From Cohnella baijiui (GTDB lineage Bacteria > Bacillota > Bacilli > Paenibacillales > Paenibacillaceae), in the NCBI RefSeq assembly GCF_020731285.1, contig NZ_JAJFOW010000036.1, positions 1 through 64,000 of the forward strand: DNA of 64,000 nt, written 5' to 3'. The position numbers and the translations under genes were made by a program. Positions 33,031 to 42,031 of this stretch are shown here, piece by piece. The number at the start of each line of letters is the position of its first letter. Positions within the stretch are counted from its first letter, which is position 1. The notes beneath the pieces were generated by a model. The model was not told the origin of the DNA and made no database searches. It saw nothing but the letters and a program-made list of their open reading frames with translations.

Positions 33031-33729
33031 ATGAATCGCAGACGTCTGCACAAACTGATCCGAATCGGCGTATCGGTTCTCTTCTTGCTCTTCTGGAATT
33101 CGGAAGACAGGCGCGTCTTCGCGGATCCATCCCTCCCGATTGTCGCCGATCAAGGGCTCTATACGATCGAAGTGGATCCGGCCCGGCATCGGTTGGTCCT
33201 GCTCATGCAAGGACAAGTCCTACGTACTTATCCGGTCTCCGTCGGCAATCTTTCCACGCCCACGCCCGTCGGGGAATACCGGATTATTTTTAAAGGCACG
33301 AACTGGGGGCCCTCTTACGGCCCCAGATGGCTTGGCCTAGACGTTCCTTGGGGCGTATACGGCATTCATGGCACGAACAAGCCGCACTCGATCGGACAGC
33401 ATATGAGTCACGGCTGCATTCGCATGTTTAACCGCGACGTGAAGGAACTATACAAGATCGTACCGCTCGGAACGCGAGTCGTCATTCTCGGGCACGTGCT
33501 TGGCGGGTCGATGCAAGAGCCTCGGCAGTTGGCCGAAGGGGATATCGGGGGCGACGTGCAGCTCATTCAGTCCCGGCTGAAAAGCGCAGGCTACTACCGC
33601 GGCGTTTGCAATGGCAAATTCAGGTCGGACACGACGGAGGCCGTAAAGAAGCTCCAGCGCGAGCTCCGCTTAACGGCGAACGGAGTGGTGTCGCTTCGCG
33701 TGTACGAATCGCTCGGATTGCTGGAATAA
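33031..33729 (+). CDS. L,D-transpeptidase with peptidoglycan-binding domain
   Basis: A 232-residue exported YkuD-domain enzyme. Residues 1-30 are a signal peptide (LHKLIRIGVSVLFLLFW). The catalytic region is YGIHGTNKPHSIGQHMSHGCIRM with H113, H127 and nucleophile C129. Residues about 175-232 form a PG_binding_1 domain (GGDVQLIQSRLKSAGYY...AVKKLQRELRLTANG). It would cross-link or modify peptidoglycan, possibly in spores, since Bacillus YkuD is sporulation-linked. A separate gene between regulators. Confidence 0.92.
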   Translation: MNRRRLHKLIRIGVSVLFLLFWNSEDRRVFADPSLPIVADQGLYTIEVDPARHRLVLLMQGQVLRTYPVSVGNLSTPTPVGEYRIIFKGTNWGPSYGPRWLGLDVPWGVYGIHGTNKPHSIGQHMSHGCIRMFNRDVKELYKIVPLGTRVVILGHVLGGSMQEPRQLAEGDIGGDVQLIQSRLKSAGYYRGVCNGKFRSDTTEAVKKLQRELRLTANGVVSLRVYESLGLLE

Positions 33730-33746
33730 GACGGAAGCGTCAAGCT

Positions 33747-34103
33747 TCATTCCGAGCAGGAGGTTTTCCATGCGCGTCGATGGATATATTGCTCTCCCCA
33801 CTCGTCCAACTGGTCTAAGATGGATTTCAGCGACATGCCGAACTCGCTTATTTCATAGACGACTTTCGGCGGCACTTGATTGTATACCGTTCTATGGATG
33901 ATGCCGTCTTCCTCCAACTCGCGAAGCTGCTGAGTCAGCACTTTCTGCGAAATGTCGGGAATGGCCTTTTTTAATTCGCTCGTTCTCATAGAGCCGGGGA
34001 GGCAATTTAAATGGCACAAAATCAATAGTTTCCACTTCCCCCCTATCACCTCCAACGTCGCTTCCGAAGGAATGTTATAGGTCTGTATCGGCTGCCTTTC
34101 CAT
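33747..34103 (-). CDS. HxlR family regulator
   Basis: A 118-residue winged-helix protein of the HxlR/YodB type: TLEVIGGKWKLLILCHLNCL, then KVLTQQLRELEEDGIIHRTVY and the wing PPKVVYEISEFG. ATG 34103 is preferred (GAGAGG upstream); ATG 34127 is alternative. HxlR members often sense electrophiles through an N-terminal cysteine; none lies near the N-terminus here. It is divergent from an NADPH oxidoreductase, the classic target of this family. Confidence 0.88.
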   Translation of the reverse strand: MERQPIQTYNIPSEATLEVIGGKWKLLILCHLNCLPGSMRTSELKKAIPDISQKVLTQQLRELEEDGIIHRTVYNQVPPKVVYEISEFGMSLKSILDQLDEWGEQYIHRRAWKTSCSE

Positions 34104-34141
34104 GTAAGAACCATCCTCTCTCCTCATTCTTCACGAACAGG

Positions 34142-34190
34142 TACCCGGAGGTACCTATAGTACTTTGATGTGCTTATCGCACATCAAAGT
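34142..34190. promoter_or_regulatory. palindromes between HxlR and oxidoreductase genes
   Basis: A perfect 12-bp inverted repeat, ACTTTGATGTGC-TTATC-GCACATCAAAGT (34162-34190), beside a GGTACC...GGTACC pair and a GTACNNNNNGTAC-like element (about 34142-34165). The latter resembles known HxlR/YodB sites (TACT-N6-AGTA); the long hairpin may be a second operator or an mRNA stem. Confidence 0.5.
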
Positions 34191-34277
34191 GCGTTCTTCC
34201 CTTTTCCCGTTGCATCCTCAATAATTTGAATGTACCTGATTCGAGGCAAAAAAGCAGGGAAATGGAAGGGGATGACT

Positions 34278-34853
34278 ATGCATATTTTAACCGTCGTTTC
34301 GCACCCTAGGGTGAACTCATTAACCTTCTCCGCGGCCGCCAAATTTACGCAAGGCCTCGCCGATGCGGGACACCATACGGAGCTGCTGGATTTGCATCGC
34401 AGCGGATTCGATCCCGTGCTGCGGGAAGCGGACGAGCCCGATTGGTCGTCCGATCGCCAGATCTTTTCGCCGGATGTCGAGGCCGAGATGGAGCGGATGA
34501 AGAAACACGACGCGCTCGCCTTTGTTTTCCCGGTTTGGTGGTACGATCTTCCTGCGATGCTGAAGGGATATATCGACCGGGTTTGGAACAACGGATTTGC
34601 CTATGGCTCGAACAAGCTGCCTCATCGCAAAGTACTCTGGCTGGGTCTCGCGGCGGATTCTAAGGAACATATGGCGAAGAGGCAGTACGAACAGATGATG
34701 AACCGCCATTTGAACGTCGCCATCGCCGGCTACTGCGGGATCTCGAACAGCAAGGTTGAACTCTTGTACGATACGTTAGACGAAAAGCCGGAAGTGTACG
34801 ATAAAATCCTAACGCAAGCTTATCAGCTCGGACGCTATTACGACAACGATTGA
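34278..34853 (+). CDS. NAD(P)H oxidoreductase (flavodoxin-like fold)
   Basis: A 191-residue FMN/FAD quinone reductase of the MdaB/KefF group: HILTVVSHPRVNSLTFSAA is the phosphate-binding start, then FVFPVWWYDLPAMLKGYIDRVWNNGFAYG is the diagnostic flavin/quinone block. It would reduce quinones with NADPH, removing electrophiles. AAGGGG precedes ATG 34278. It is divergent from the HxlR regulator, implying electrophile-responsive control, and is followed by a terminator. Confidence 0.9.
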   Translation: MHILTVVSHPRVNSLTFSAAAKFTQGLADAGHHTELLDLHRSGFDPVLREADEPDWSSDRQIFSPDVEAEMERMKKHDALAFVFPVWWYDLPAMLKGYIDRVWNNGFAYGSNKLPHRKVLWLGLAADSKEHMAKRQYEQMMNRHLNVAIAGYCGISNSKVELLYDTLDEKPEVYDKILTQAYQLGRYYDND

Positions 34854-34867
34854 GCGTGGCAAAGAAG

Positions 34868-34899
34868 GCTTCGCCCGAAGATCCGGGCGAAGCTTTTTG
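34868..34899 (+). terminator. intrinsic terminator of the oxidoreductase gene
   Basis: GCTTCGCCCG-AAGATC-CGGGCGAAGC followed by TTTTT. Confidence 0.85.
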
Positions 34900-35012
34900 G
34901 CTATCGGTGGTCTTTGTCATGATACGCGTCCATACCCGATTCCCCCTCCGTGAATAGCCTTGCTAAGAGCCACTATCTCCATTCCGCTCCCTTGGAGGAG
35001 GCGAGGTTGTCC

Positions 35013-36044
35013 ATGCCGAATGCCTATACCTTTAGCCGGATACGCAGAATCGTTCGCCGCTTCGGTTTACATCCGTTATCCGCCAAATCGGTTGCGTCGT
35101 TTTATCGAAAGAATGCCGTCGTTCGGATACGGACGGAAAGCGGGACTTACGCGATGAAGCCCTTTATCCGGAGCAATCTGCTTCGCTCGAGTACCGTTGA
35201 TCAAATGAAATCCATCGCATACAACATCCAGTTCTTGACGAATAACGGCTTCGCTGCCATACCGAAATGGCTGCAGAGCAGCTCCGGAAAGTTATGGACG
35301 TTAGACCAAGGCCGGCCCTTCTACGTAACCGAATGGATCTCTGGAAAAAGCATGGAGAATCCGGAGGATTTCGAAAAGCTGGGACGGGCGTTGGCTTCCT
35401 TGCACGCGATATCCAGTCGTTCCGTTCCCGCGAACGGCGCCTTTTATGACCTTATTGGATTTTGGAAAGGTCTGGACCGTCTCTTTCGCAGGCGAATGGC
35501 AGAAACTAGCCGAACGAATCGAACGCACCGCAGATGGTATCGAAAATTCGGAGAATCCTGCAACGGGCTTTCGGACCGGTCCTGGACCGAATTAAGCAAC
35601 CCGGAGATCGCAGAGCTGCTGGAGCGGGAAAGGGCGAGTCCGGCTTTGATCCACAGCGATATCACTTCGCAGAATGTCCTGATTGCCGATAACGGGCAGC
35701 TTTTCCTGATCGACTGGGACCGGCTGAAGCCGGGATTCAGCTATGCGGACGTCGCCACGGCCCTAATGAACACGACTCGATTTCGACCCGAATTCATCCA
35801 ATCGTTGTTAGACGGATACGAGGAGGTCCGCCCGCTAACCCGGGCCGAACGCCTTGTGATCGCTTCGCTGTATCGCTTGCCCCGAGAGGCTTGGCTCGCC
35901 GTCCGGTACTCCCACCGCCCGCGCAGCGGCAGCCTGCTCAAGACGGTGGAGCAAACCTGGCCTCACCGAGCAAAAGCCATGGCCTTTCTAGAGGAATGGG
36001 CAAATCGGCAGGAGGATACCCCTGCGATCGAATTGCAGCCATAA
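35013..36044 (+). CDS. CotS-like spore coat protein kinase family
   Basis: A 343-residue protein of the CotS/YutH/YsxE phosphotransferase family. The kinase-like core is preserved: TYAMKPFIRSNLLRSS as the lysine strand, ALIHSDITSQNVLI (catalytic H-S-D...N) and LFLIDWDRLKPG. Homologues are spore coat proteins. ATG 35013 is chosen after a GGAGG/GCGAGG site; GTG 34950 lacks one. This gene is one of the clearest signs that the organism forms spores. Confidence 0.85.
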   Translation: MPNAYTFSRIRRIVRRFGLHPLSAKSVASFYRKNAVVRIRTESGTYAMKPFIRSNLLRSSTVDQMKSIAYNIQFLTNNGFAAIPKWLQSSSGKLWTLDQGRPFYVTEWISGKSMENPEDFEKLGRALASLHAISSRSVPANGAFYDLIGFWKGLDRLFRRRMAETSRTNRTHRRWYRKFGESCNGLSDRSWTELSNPEIAELLERERASPALIHSDITSQNVLIADNGQLFLIDWDRLKPGFSYADVATALMNTTRFRPEFIQSLLDGYEEVRPLTRAERLVIASLYRLPREAWLAVRYSHRPRSGSLLKTVEQTWPHRAKAMAFLEEWANRQEDTPAIELQP

Positions 36045-36046
36045 AA

Positions 36047-36081
36047 CAACCATCCCCGACATCGATCGTCGGGGATGGTTG
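36047..36081. terminator. bidirectional terminator
   Basis: CAACCATCCCCGAC-ATCGATC-GTCGGGGATGGTTG, a perfect 14-bp stem between the convergent CotS and sortase genes. Confidence 0.85.
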
Positions 36082-36092
36082 TTTCGGCCAAG

Positions 36093-36785
36093 CTAGTCGT
36101 TGAGGCTGCTTGTGACTCGTTCAAGTAAAGATTTCTTCTCGTCTTTAACTGGGTAAGCGTACAGAATATATCGTTCCGGTGCGCTTCCTACATAACGGAA
36201 CGGATAGCAAGTCGTGACGACCAGCGCTTCCGTTCCCATCGAACGAATAACCGTTGTATCGTCTTTATCTACAATATCCGTGCTCTTAATTTCGTATTCG
36301 AATGTGCCATAGGGCAGTTTGACGATAAAGCGGTCTCCCAACTCCAACTTGTCGAAATTTCGAAACACGGTGTCCCGATGCCCGGATAGGAGGATTTGCT
36401 CGTCGTCCAAAGGAAACGCACTCGAGCTGTAATGTCCGACTCCTTTTTTGAGCATTTCCTCGTCTGCGCCTTCTATCATCGGAAGTTCGGCTTTCAGCTT
36501 CGGAATTTCCAATATTCCGATGACGTCATCGAGTTCGGGACGGAATGTCCGTCTGCCGACATGAGGATCGGGAAGCGTTTCGGACGATTCGCGATGCGCC
36601 ATCTCGTTCGGAGGAACAACATGATCATGACCCGGATTGTACTGCTTATTTGACGGATCGATCAATGCATTCGCTTCCGCCAGCGCTTTCTTCGTGCCTG
36701 CTTGATACTCTACATATTGCAGAATAGCGAAAGTTAGGACAATCGCTCCCGATATTGCTAGGAAAGCACCCAGTATGTTGCGCAT
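36093..36785 (-). CDS. srtD: class D sortase
   Basis: A 230-residue membrane-anchored sortase. One N-terminal helix (LGAFLAISGAIVLTFAILQYV) holds it in the membrane. The transpeptidase core has H136 in LSGHRDTVF, C193 in VTTCYPFRYVG and R205 in APERYILYAYP, the class D arrangement. It would anchor the LPNTS adhesin encoded just upstream. ATG 36785 is preferred after GGGAGGGG. The adhesin gene ends 101 bp away, so the two form a substrate-enzyme operon under the same c-di-GMP riboswitch unless an internal promoter exists. Confidence 0.92.
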   Translation of the reverse strand: MRNILGAFLAISGAIVLTFAILQYVEYQAGTKKALAEANALIDPSNKQYNPGHDHVVPPNEMAHRESSETLPDPHVGRRTFRPELDDVIGILEIPKLKAELPMIEGADEEMLKKGVGHYSSSAFPLDDEQILLSGHRDTVFRNFDKLELGDRFIVKLPYGTFEYEIKSTDIVDKDDTTVIRSMGTEALVVTTCYPFRYVGSAPERYILYAYPVKDEKKSLLERVTSSLND

Positions 36786-36886
36786 ATTGCCCCTCCCTTG
36801 ACTCATCGGTTTGAGCGGACCGCCGCGTCTGAGAAGAAAAGCAAACCGTTCCCGCCGAAGGGGAACATGTTTGCTTTTCGATCGGA

Positions 36887-39450
36887 TTACGCTTTGTTTT
36901 TTCTTCTCATCAGAATCAATCCCGCGATCAAGGCAGCCAATCCCGCAAGACCCAGGTTGTAGAAATTGGCCGAGGTGTTGGGCAGTTTATTCGTTTGTCG
37001 ATGATCTTGATCCGCATCGTGCGACGACCCCGTTCCGTTTTCGGAATCTGTCGAAGGTCCGACTGGGGGGATCGGATCCGTGCCCATACCAGGATCCGTT
37101 ACGACAGGCGGTGGCGTTGGATCAACCGGATCAGGATTCGTCGGGTCTGTCCCCGGAGGGGTACCGGCCCCCGGATCCGTCACATTGATCTTGACCGTCG
37201 ACGTCACCACGCCGCCCCGGCCGTCGCTGACCGTTACCGTGAAGCTGTCCGAGCCGACAAATCCCGGCTTCGGCACATACGTCCACGTGCCGTTCGGATT
37301 CACCGTCGCCGTTCCGTGCTGCGGATCGCTTCCTTTCGCATACGTCAGCGGATCTCCGTCCGGATCCGTCCCATTTACGTTTCCGGTCACAGGCGTGTCC
37401 TTTTGTCCCGTCACAGTTTGATCCTGCACGGACGGCGGTTGATTCGCCGTGCCCGGCGGCGGAGTTGGCGTGCTCGGCGGCGGGTTCGACGAACCCGGAT
37501 CCGTTACGTCGACCGTGATCGTCGACGTGGTCGTTCCGCCTTTTCCATCATCGACAATGACGGTAAAGCTGTCTTTGCCTACATAGCCGGGTGTAGGTAC
37601 ATACGTCCACGTGCCGTCCGGATTAACAACTACCGTTCCATGCTGCGGATCGCTTCCTTTCGTGTACGTGAGTGGATTCCCATCCGGATCCGTTCCCTTT
37701 ACGGTTCCGCTTAAGGAAGCGTTGTTCCCGGTCGTCACGTCGTAGTCCGGTACGGTCGGCGCTTGGTTCGGCTTGTCCGTCACGTTGACCGTAACGGCAG
37801 ACGTGGTGACCCCGCCCTTCCCGTCGCTGACCGTTACCGTAAAGATATCCGGGCCGACATAGCCCGGGTTCGGCACATACGTCCACGTGCCGTCCGGATT
37901 TACCGTAACCGTCCCGTATGCCGGATTGCTTTCTATGGCGTAGGTCAGCGGGTCCCCATCCGGATCCGTGCCATATACGCTGCCGGATACCGACGCATCC
38001 TGCTGCGTCGTTACGCTGTAATTCGATACCGTCGGCGGCAGATTCGGCGGGTCTGTCACGTTGATCGTCACCGTAGAGGTAGAGGTGCCGCCTTTCCCAT
38101 CGCTTACCGTTACCTCGAAGCTATCCGTGCCGGTATAGCCCGGATTCGGCACATATGTCCACGTGCCGTCCGGGTTGACGGTTACCGTACCGTTCTGCGG
38201 GTCGCTGCCTTTCGCGAATGTCAGCGGATGTCCGTTCGAATCCACCCCATACACGCTGCCCGTCACCGAGGTATCTTTCCATGTCGACTCTTCAAAATCC
38301 GGCGCGATCGGCGCTAGATTCACATCGGACTCTATGGTGTTCGATTCGCGAACGACCGTTTGTCCGGTCAACAAATTATCGTATTGCACAACCGCTTTAT
38401 TAGCTGCTTTGATCATTCCGTAACCCGGAAGTACTTTTACCTGGAATTGGACCGTCGTTCCTCCGGGCAATTTGTCTGTATTCGAGACTCTTCCGCCTTG
38501 AGCCTGATTGGCTCCGGTTCCCAAGCGAACGACTACCCGATTGTCGCCAGCGATAAATTCTCCCTGATCATCTCCGGCGGAGTCGTTAAGGCCCCGCTAT
38601 TCGGGCCGGAAACAATCTTCAACGACCCCGGAACGTATTCGGTCCCAACCGGAATGTTGTCCGAAAATACCGTGCCGGCTGTATCGTCGCCGCCCTCGTT
38701 TTTAAAATCAACCGTGTACGTCAACGTATCTCCCACTTGCACGATGGCGTTCGGAGAGACGGATTTGGTGACCATTCCGCAAGGCTCAGTACCCAGGAAG
38801 ACGTCGTCCAAATGGTTGCCGTGCCCAATCGATCCAGTGGAGGTAGAAACGGCTTCAAAACCAAACCTGGTCATGGTTTGTCCTGCCGGCACCGTGTAGG
38901 TTCCCGAATAAGTTCCCCAGGCCTTATTGTCGTCAGACATTTGTTGGATGATTGAGGTATCGTAGGGGTCAGCCGTTACCGGACCGATACGAAGCTGCAT
39001 CGTATCAACTCCGCTTAGGCCGATGTGTGAAAATCTCCAATAGATCGTTTGACCCGGCGTGGTCTGTACATCTTGATATAACATGCCGTCTATTGCAGCA
39101 TTTAATTCTGCGTATCGATTCCCCTCAACAGGAGGAACATGCTGTTGTACATAAGGAGCAGGGTAGCCTGCAGCATAGTCCCATATTTCAATCCATGTAT
39201 CCGTAGTCTTCCATCCCGGAACCTCATCTACCGTGTATGCGAAGGAACCCATAGAACCTGGTCCAGGCGGTTCCTCGAAACTGCCGTTAATCAAGGCCAC
39301 TCTTGTTCCGCATCCATTGGAAGAAGGATCGGCATGTGTCATTGCCGGGGAGAGGGGGACCGACCCGGCAACGACAAGCAGAGCCATGGAAGACTTCATC
39401 AACCATTTTTTTAATTGGTTTGTCCTCGTTGTTAAGCGAGTATTACGCAA
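36887..39450 (-). pseudogene. LPNTS-anchored repeat adhesin, split by a frameshift
   Basis: Two frames make one large cell-wall protein. Part 1 (39450 to about 38590): TTG start 7 nt after GGAGG, a signal peptide (LKKWLMKSSMALLVVAGSVPL), an N-terminal domain around VPGWKTTDTWIEIWD and a DUF11-like domain (VGDTLTYTVDFKNEGGDDTAG). Part 2 (to 36887): the end of DUF11, four ~92-residue Big_9/VCBS-type repeats (each with GTDPDGDPLTY, NPDGTWTYVP and TVTVSDGKGG), a P/T-rich stretch, and LPNTS with a hydrophobic anchor and basic tail. One base (probably a C) is missing near 38590-38596 in the read strand; adding it restores LNDSAGDDQGEF. It may be an assembly error or a real mutation. Confidence 0.85.
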
Positions 39451-39561
39451 TTTCACTCCTCCAATCATGGTTAATAAGATGTCCGATGATTTGCGAATCC
39501 GCACGTCACCGCGTTGTGCTTTGTTGATCATCAACCTCTCTTTCGGAATCGTATGAAAACG

Positions 39562-39695
39562 CAAAAAACCTCCGCCCAGTATGACAAAAGACGGAGGTTT
39601 CCCCGTATTCGGCAACTGGCTGGCATCGCGGACCTGGGAAGATCCGCATTAGCCCCTGTAGTTTTGCGTCTCCACTTTTCAGTGGATTTGCTATT
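39562..39695 (-). promoter_or_regulatory. c-di-GMP-I (GEMM) riboswitch with terminator, upstream of the adhesin
   Basis: Minus-strand RNA: CCACT-GAAA-AGTGG (the GNRA-capped stem), then GACGCAAAACTACAGGGGCT, a second stem ending CCGCGATGCCAGCCAGTTGC (tetraloop-receptor and 3' conserved CCAGTTGCCG). These are GEMM-I hallmarks. A terminator follows at 39562-39600 (AACCTCCGTC...GGGCGGAGGTTTTTTG). It is placed before the adhesin and sortase, so c-di-GMP would control attachment, a fitting role for the biofilm second messenger. Whether ligand turns the gene on or off needs folding analysis. Confidence 0.9.
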
Positions 39696-39824
39696 GTCGT
39701 ACGAATGATGAAGTTGTCGATTGCGCTCTCATGATGTAGAGTTGTTCAGAATATACCTTTTTTTCCAGCAAAAATCGATAGGACTTTTTGATTGTTTTGT
39801 AACTTTATAGGAGACATATTAGCC

Positions 39825-39896
39825 TTTGGAATGGATTCAAAGGTCTGGGAAACATGCCGTCGGGCAAGGCGGTAGACCTAGCCTAAAGGTCCCCGA
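39825..39896. other. unassigned structured element
   Basis: Read on the plus strand, this stretch has CCTTTG/CAAAGG just before it and then two hairpins (GCC-9 nt-GGC and GACCT-7 nt-AGGTC) enclosed by GGGA...CCC, a possible three-way junction. I cannot match it to any RNA family I know. It may be a decayed repeat. Confidence 0.3.
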
Positions 39897-39933
39897 TCGA
39901 CAAATTCCTCCCCCCGAAAAAAAAAAAAAACGG

Positions 39934-40074
39934 GGCTGTCCCAAAAGTAAGTTTCAACTACTCTTGAAAACAGCCTGATTGTGAAAAACGGTGTTTGCTG
40001 CATGTAGGATAGACGATGACTTTGGGAGCATCTTGGGGTGATAGAAGGTCAGTTTATGACCTTCTGGGACAGCC
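39934..40074. mobile_element. MITE with 14-bp terminal inverted repeats
   Basis: A 141-bp non-coding element bounded by GGCTGTCCCAAAAG and its near-perfect complement CTTCTGGGACAGCC (13 of 14). These ends resemble termini of IS1182/IS4-type insertion sequences. It also has an internal palindrome (AGAAGGTCA...TGACCTTCT) near the right end. It has no transposase, so would be moved by a related IS elsewhere. Target duplication is not clear. Confidence 0.75.
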
Positions 40075-40111
40075 TCATTTCGGCGGAGTGGCGGGGTGCG
40101 CGGGGGAATAA

Positions 40112-40445
40112 GGAACAATTTGCTCCCTATTTCGACGGAGGGGCGGGAGCGCGGGGGAATAAAGAACAATTTGCTCCCTATTTCGGCGGAGTGGCGGGAG
40201 CGCGGGGGAATAAGGAACAATTTGTTCCCTATTTCGGCGGAGAGGCGGGGGCGCGGGGGAATAAGGAACAATTTGCTCCCTATTTCGTCGTAGTGGCGGG
40301 AGCGCGGAGGAATAAGGAACAATTTGCTCCCTATTTCGGCGGAATAGCGGGGGCACGGGGGAATAAGGAACAATTTGCTCCCTATTTCGACGGAATAGCG
40401 GGGGCGCGGGGGAATAAGGAACAATTTGCTCCCTATTTCGTCGTA
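40112..40445. repeat. seven-unit palindromic array, exactly 51 bp
   Basis: Core GGAACAATTTGCTCC (6 of 7 pairs; one copy is a perfect palindrome GGAACAATTTGTTCC) begins at 40112, 40163, 40214, 40265, 40316, 40367 and 40418. Linkers are GC-rich (CTATTTCGGCGGAGTGGCGG type). As 51 is a multiple of three, the array is open in several frames on both strands and gives spurious 17-residue-repeat ORFs without ribosome sites. Confidence 0.9.
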
Positions 40446-40470
40446 TAGGCGGGATGCGCGACTCGCACTT

Positions 40471-40548
40471 GGTTGGAGCATTTTGCTCCATCTGGCGACG
40501 TCGCGGCCCCCCGACCACCCTGGTTGGAGCATTTTGCTCCATCTGGCG
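40471..40548. repeat. two-unit palindromic repeat, 51-bp spacing
   Basis: Two copies of TGGAGCATTTTGCTCCATCT-type sequence (perfect TGGAGCA-TTT-TGCTCCA hairpin), with the GGAGCA at 40475 and 40526, 51 bp apart. The core differs from that of the adjacent array. Confidence 0.85.
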
Positions 40549-40596
40549 CACTGCGGTTTCCATTCGCGTGACTGGGAATATCCCGACGTTCAAACA

Positions 40597-40643
40597 AAAG
40601 GACTTCAACCTCCAGTAACAAGTGGAGGTTGAAGTCCTTTTTC
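40597..40643. terminator. terminator of the response regulator gene
   Basis: Perfect 18-bp-class stem AAAGGACTTCAACCTCCA / TGGAGGTTGAAGTCCTTT followed by T-rich sequence; bidirectional. Confidence 0.9.
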
Positions 40644-40719
40644 TCGATGAAAATCGGTTCTGCGCGGGGGGCGTAAAATGAACAGGATGACTTGAGAAAG
40701 CCCCGTCTGCTGCTCCTGC

Positions 40720-41862
40720 CTATCGAACGCCCGCTTCCTTCCACTGCCAATACCAATCTTCGATTTCTCGGCCCGGTTCGATTCCGGCTTCTTGCCGCAG
40801 CGCGGCGACCAGCTGGTTGTACTGGGACTCGACCGAGCCGGCGTCCCCCAATCGGTCGTAGATTCGCATCAAGGACAAGCTGTTGTCCTCGAGGAGGGGC
40901 TCGAATTGCTGGATCCGATGATGCACCGCAAGCGCTTCTTCGTCCATGCCCTGTCCGGCGTAATATTGGGCGAGCTGTCTGGCATGCTGGAGCCATAGCG
41001 CCTGCAATCGCCGCCGCTCCGCCTCGGCCCAGACATAGTTGTCCTCCCCGAAGTACGCGCCTTCGTACAGATCCACCGCGTTCCGATGCCCCGCCATGCT
41101 GGCGGGGGCCAGCGGAGGCAGCTGGCTAAGCTGACTCTCCCATTCCTCCGTATCGGTCCTGATTTCCTTCCCTTCCAGCAGATAGCCGTTTTGGACATAG
41201 CGGATCGAGAGCTTATTCTCTCCCGCATATTCGTTCAGGATGCCGCGCAGCCGGTGAATGCTGGTGTGGAGGTTGACGAGCCCTTTCTGCTCGTCCAGGT
41301 CCGGCCATAACAGTTCAAGCAGCATATCCTTGCTAATCGATCTCGACCGGTGGTGCAGCAGATAGGCGAATAACTCTTTGATCTTGGCCGTTCTGAACTT
41401 CATGCGTATCGGCATTTGTTCCGGCGTTTGCCGAACCTGCAGCGCCCCCATGCAATGAATTACGACAGGCCGCTCCGTTGCAATGGGTCGCTCTGTCGCG
41501 GGCGTCATACGGCGCTGGAGCATCCGCATCGTCTTCTCCAGCCGATCCTGCGTGACGGGCTTCATGATATAATCCAGTACCTCGAGCCCGAAGGCCGTAA
41601 GCGCATATTCATTGTGGCCGGTCGTAAAAATGACCTCCGTCTCGGGCGAAATCTCCCGAATGCGCGCCGTGGCCTGCATGCCGTTCATGCCCGGCATGAG
41701 TATATCCATGAAGACGATATCCGGCTGGCTGCGCCCGACTTCCTCGATCGCCTCTTCGGCATTCAGATAGGAGCCGATGACCTCGCAATCGCCCCTCTCG
41801 CGCAGAAGTCTCTGCAGCCAGGTCAGCGCCAGGTATTCATCGTCTACCAGAATCGCTCTCAT
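40720..41862 (-). CDS. response regulator with winged-helix and BTAD domains
   Basis: A 380-residue orphan response regulator. The receiver domain (1-120) has the phospho-acceptor in DIVFMDILMPGMNG. It is followed by a SARP-like winged helix (about 140-230; KFRTAKIKELFAYLLHHRSRSISKDMLLELLWP) and a bacterial transcriptional activation domain of TPR-like helices (to 370). Such regulators are frequent in Paenibacillus; no kinase gene is adjacent. ATG follows GGGGTGAT. Confidence 0.88.
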   Translation of the reverse strand: MRAILVDDEYLALTWLQRLLRERGDCEVIGSYLNAEEAIEEVGRSQPDIVFMDILMPGMNGMQATARIREISPETEVIFTTGHNEYALTAFGLEVLDYIMKPVTQDRLEKTMRMLQRRMTPATERPIATERPVVIHCMGALQVRQTPEQMPIRMKFRTAKIKELFAYLLHHRSRSISKDMLLELLWPDLDEQKGLVNLHTSIHRLRGILNEYAGENKLSIRYVQNGYLLEGKEIRTDTEEWESQLSQLPPLAPASMAGHRNAVDLYEGAYFGEDNYVWAEAERRRLQALWLQHARQLAQYYAGQGMDEEALAVHHRIQQFEPLLEDNSLSLMRIYDRLGDAGSVESQYNQLVAALRQEAGIEPGREIEDWYWQWKEAGVR

Positions 41863-42031
41863 CCGAGATCACCCCCCCCGTCCTCGCCGACGTGCCGATT
41901 CAAACGCTATGATCCCATTTTACTATGAATAGACATCTATTGGTAATCGGATTTCGGCTTTTTCGGCATGCGCCTACTTCTGGCCATCCTCCCTTATCAT
42001 CGATATATTGGTTTATAGGAGGGATGAGACG

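Noticed and set aside
38575..38600. Programmed -1 ribosomal frameshift in the adhesin gene
   Set aside because: The slip site lacks an X-XXY-YYZ heptamer in the zero frame and no downstream stem is apparent; a missing base is the simpler reading.
40038..40608. Long ORFs on both strands with 17-residue repeats over the 51-bp array
   Set aside because: They exist because 51 is a multiple of three and the unit lacks stops in several frames; no ribosome site, no consistent frame preference, and the same design elsewhere (50/52 bp) breaks frame.
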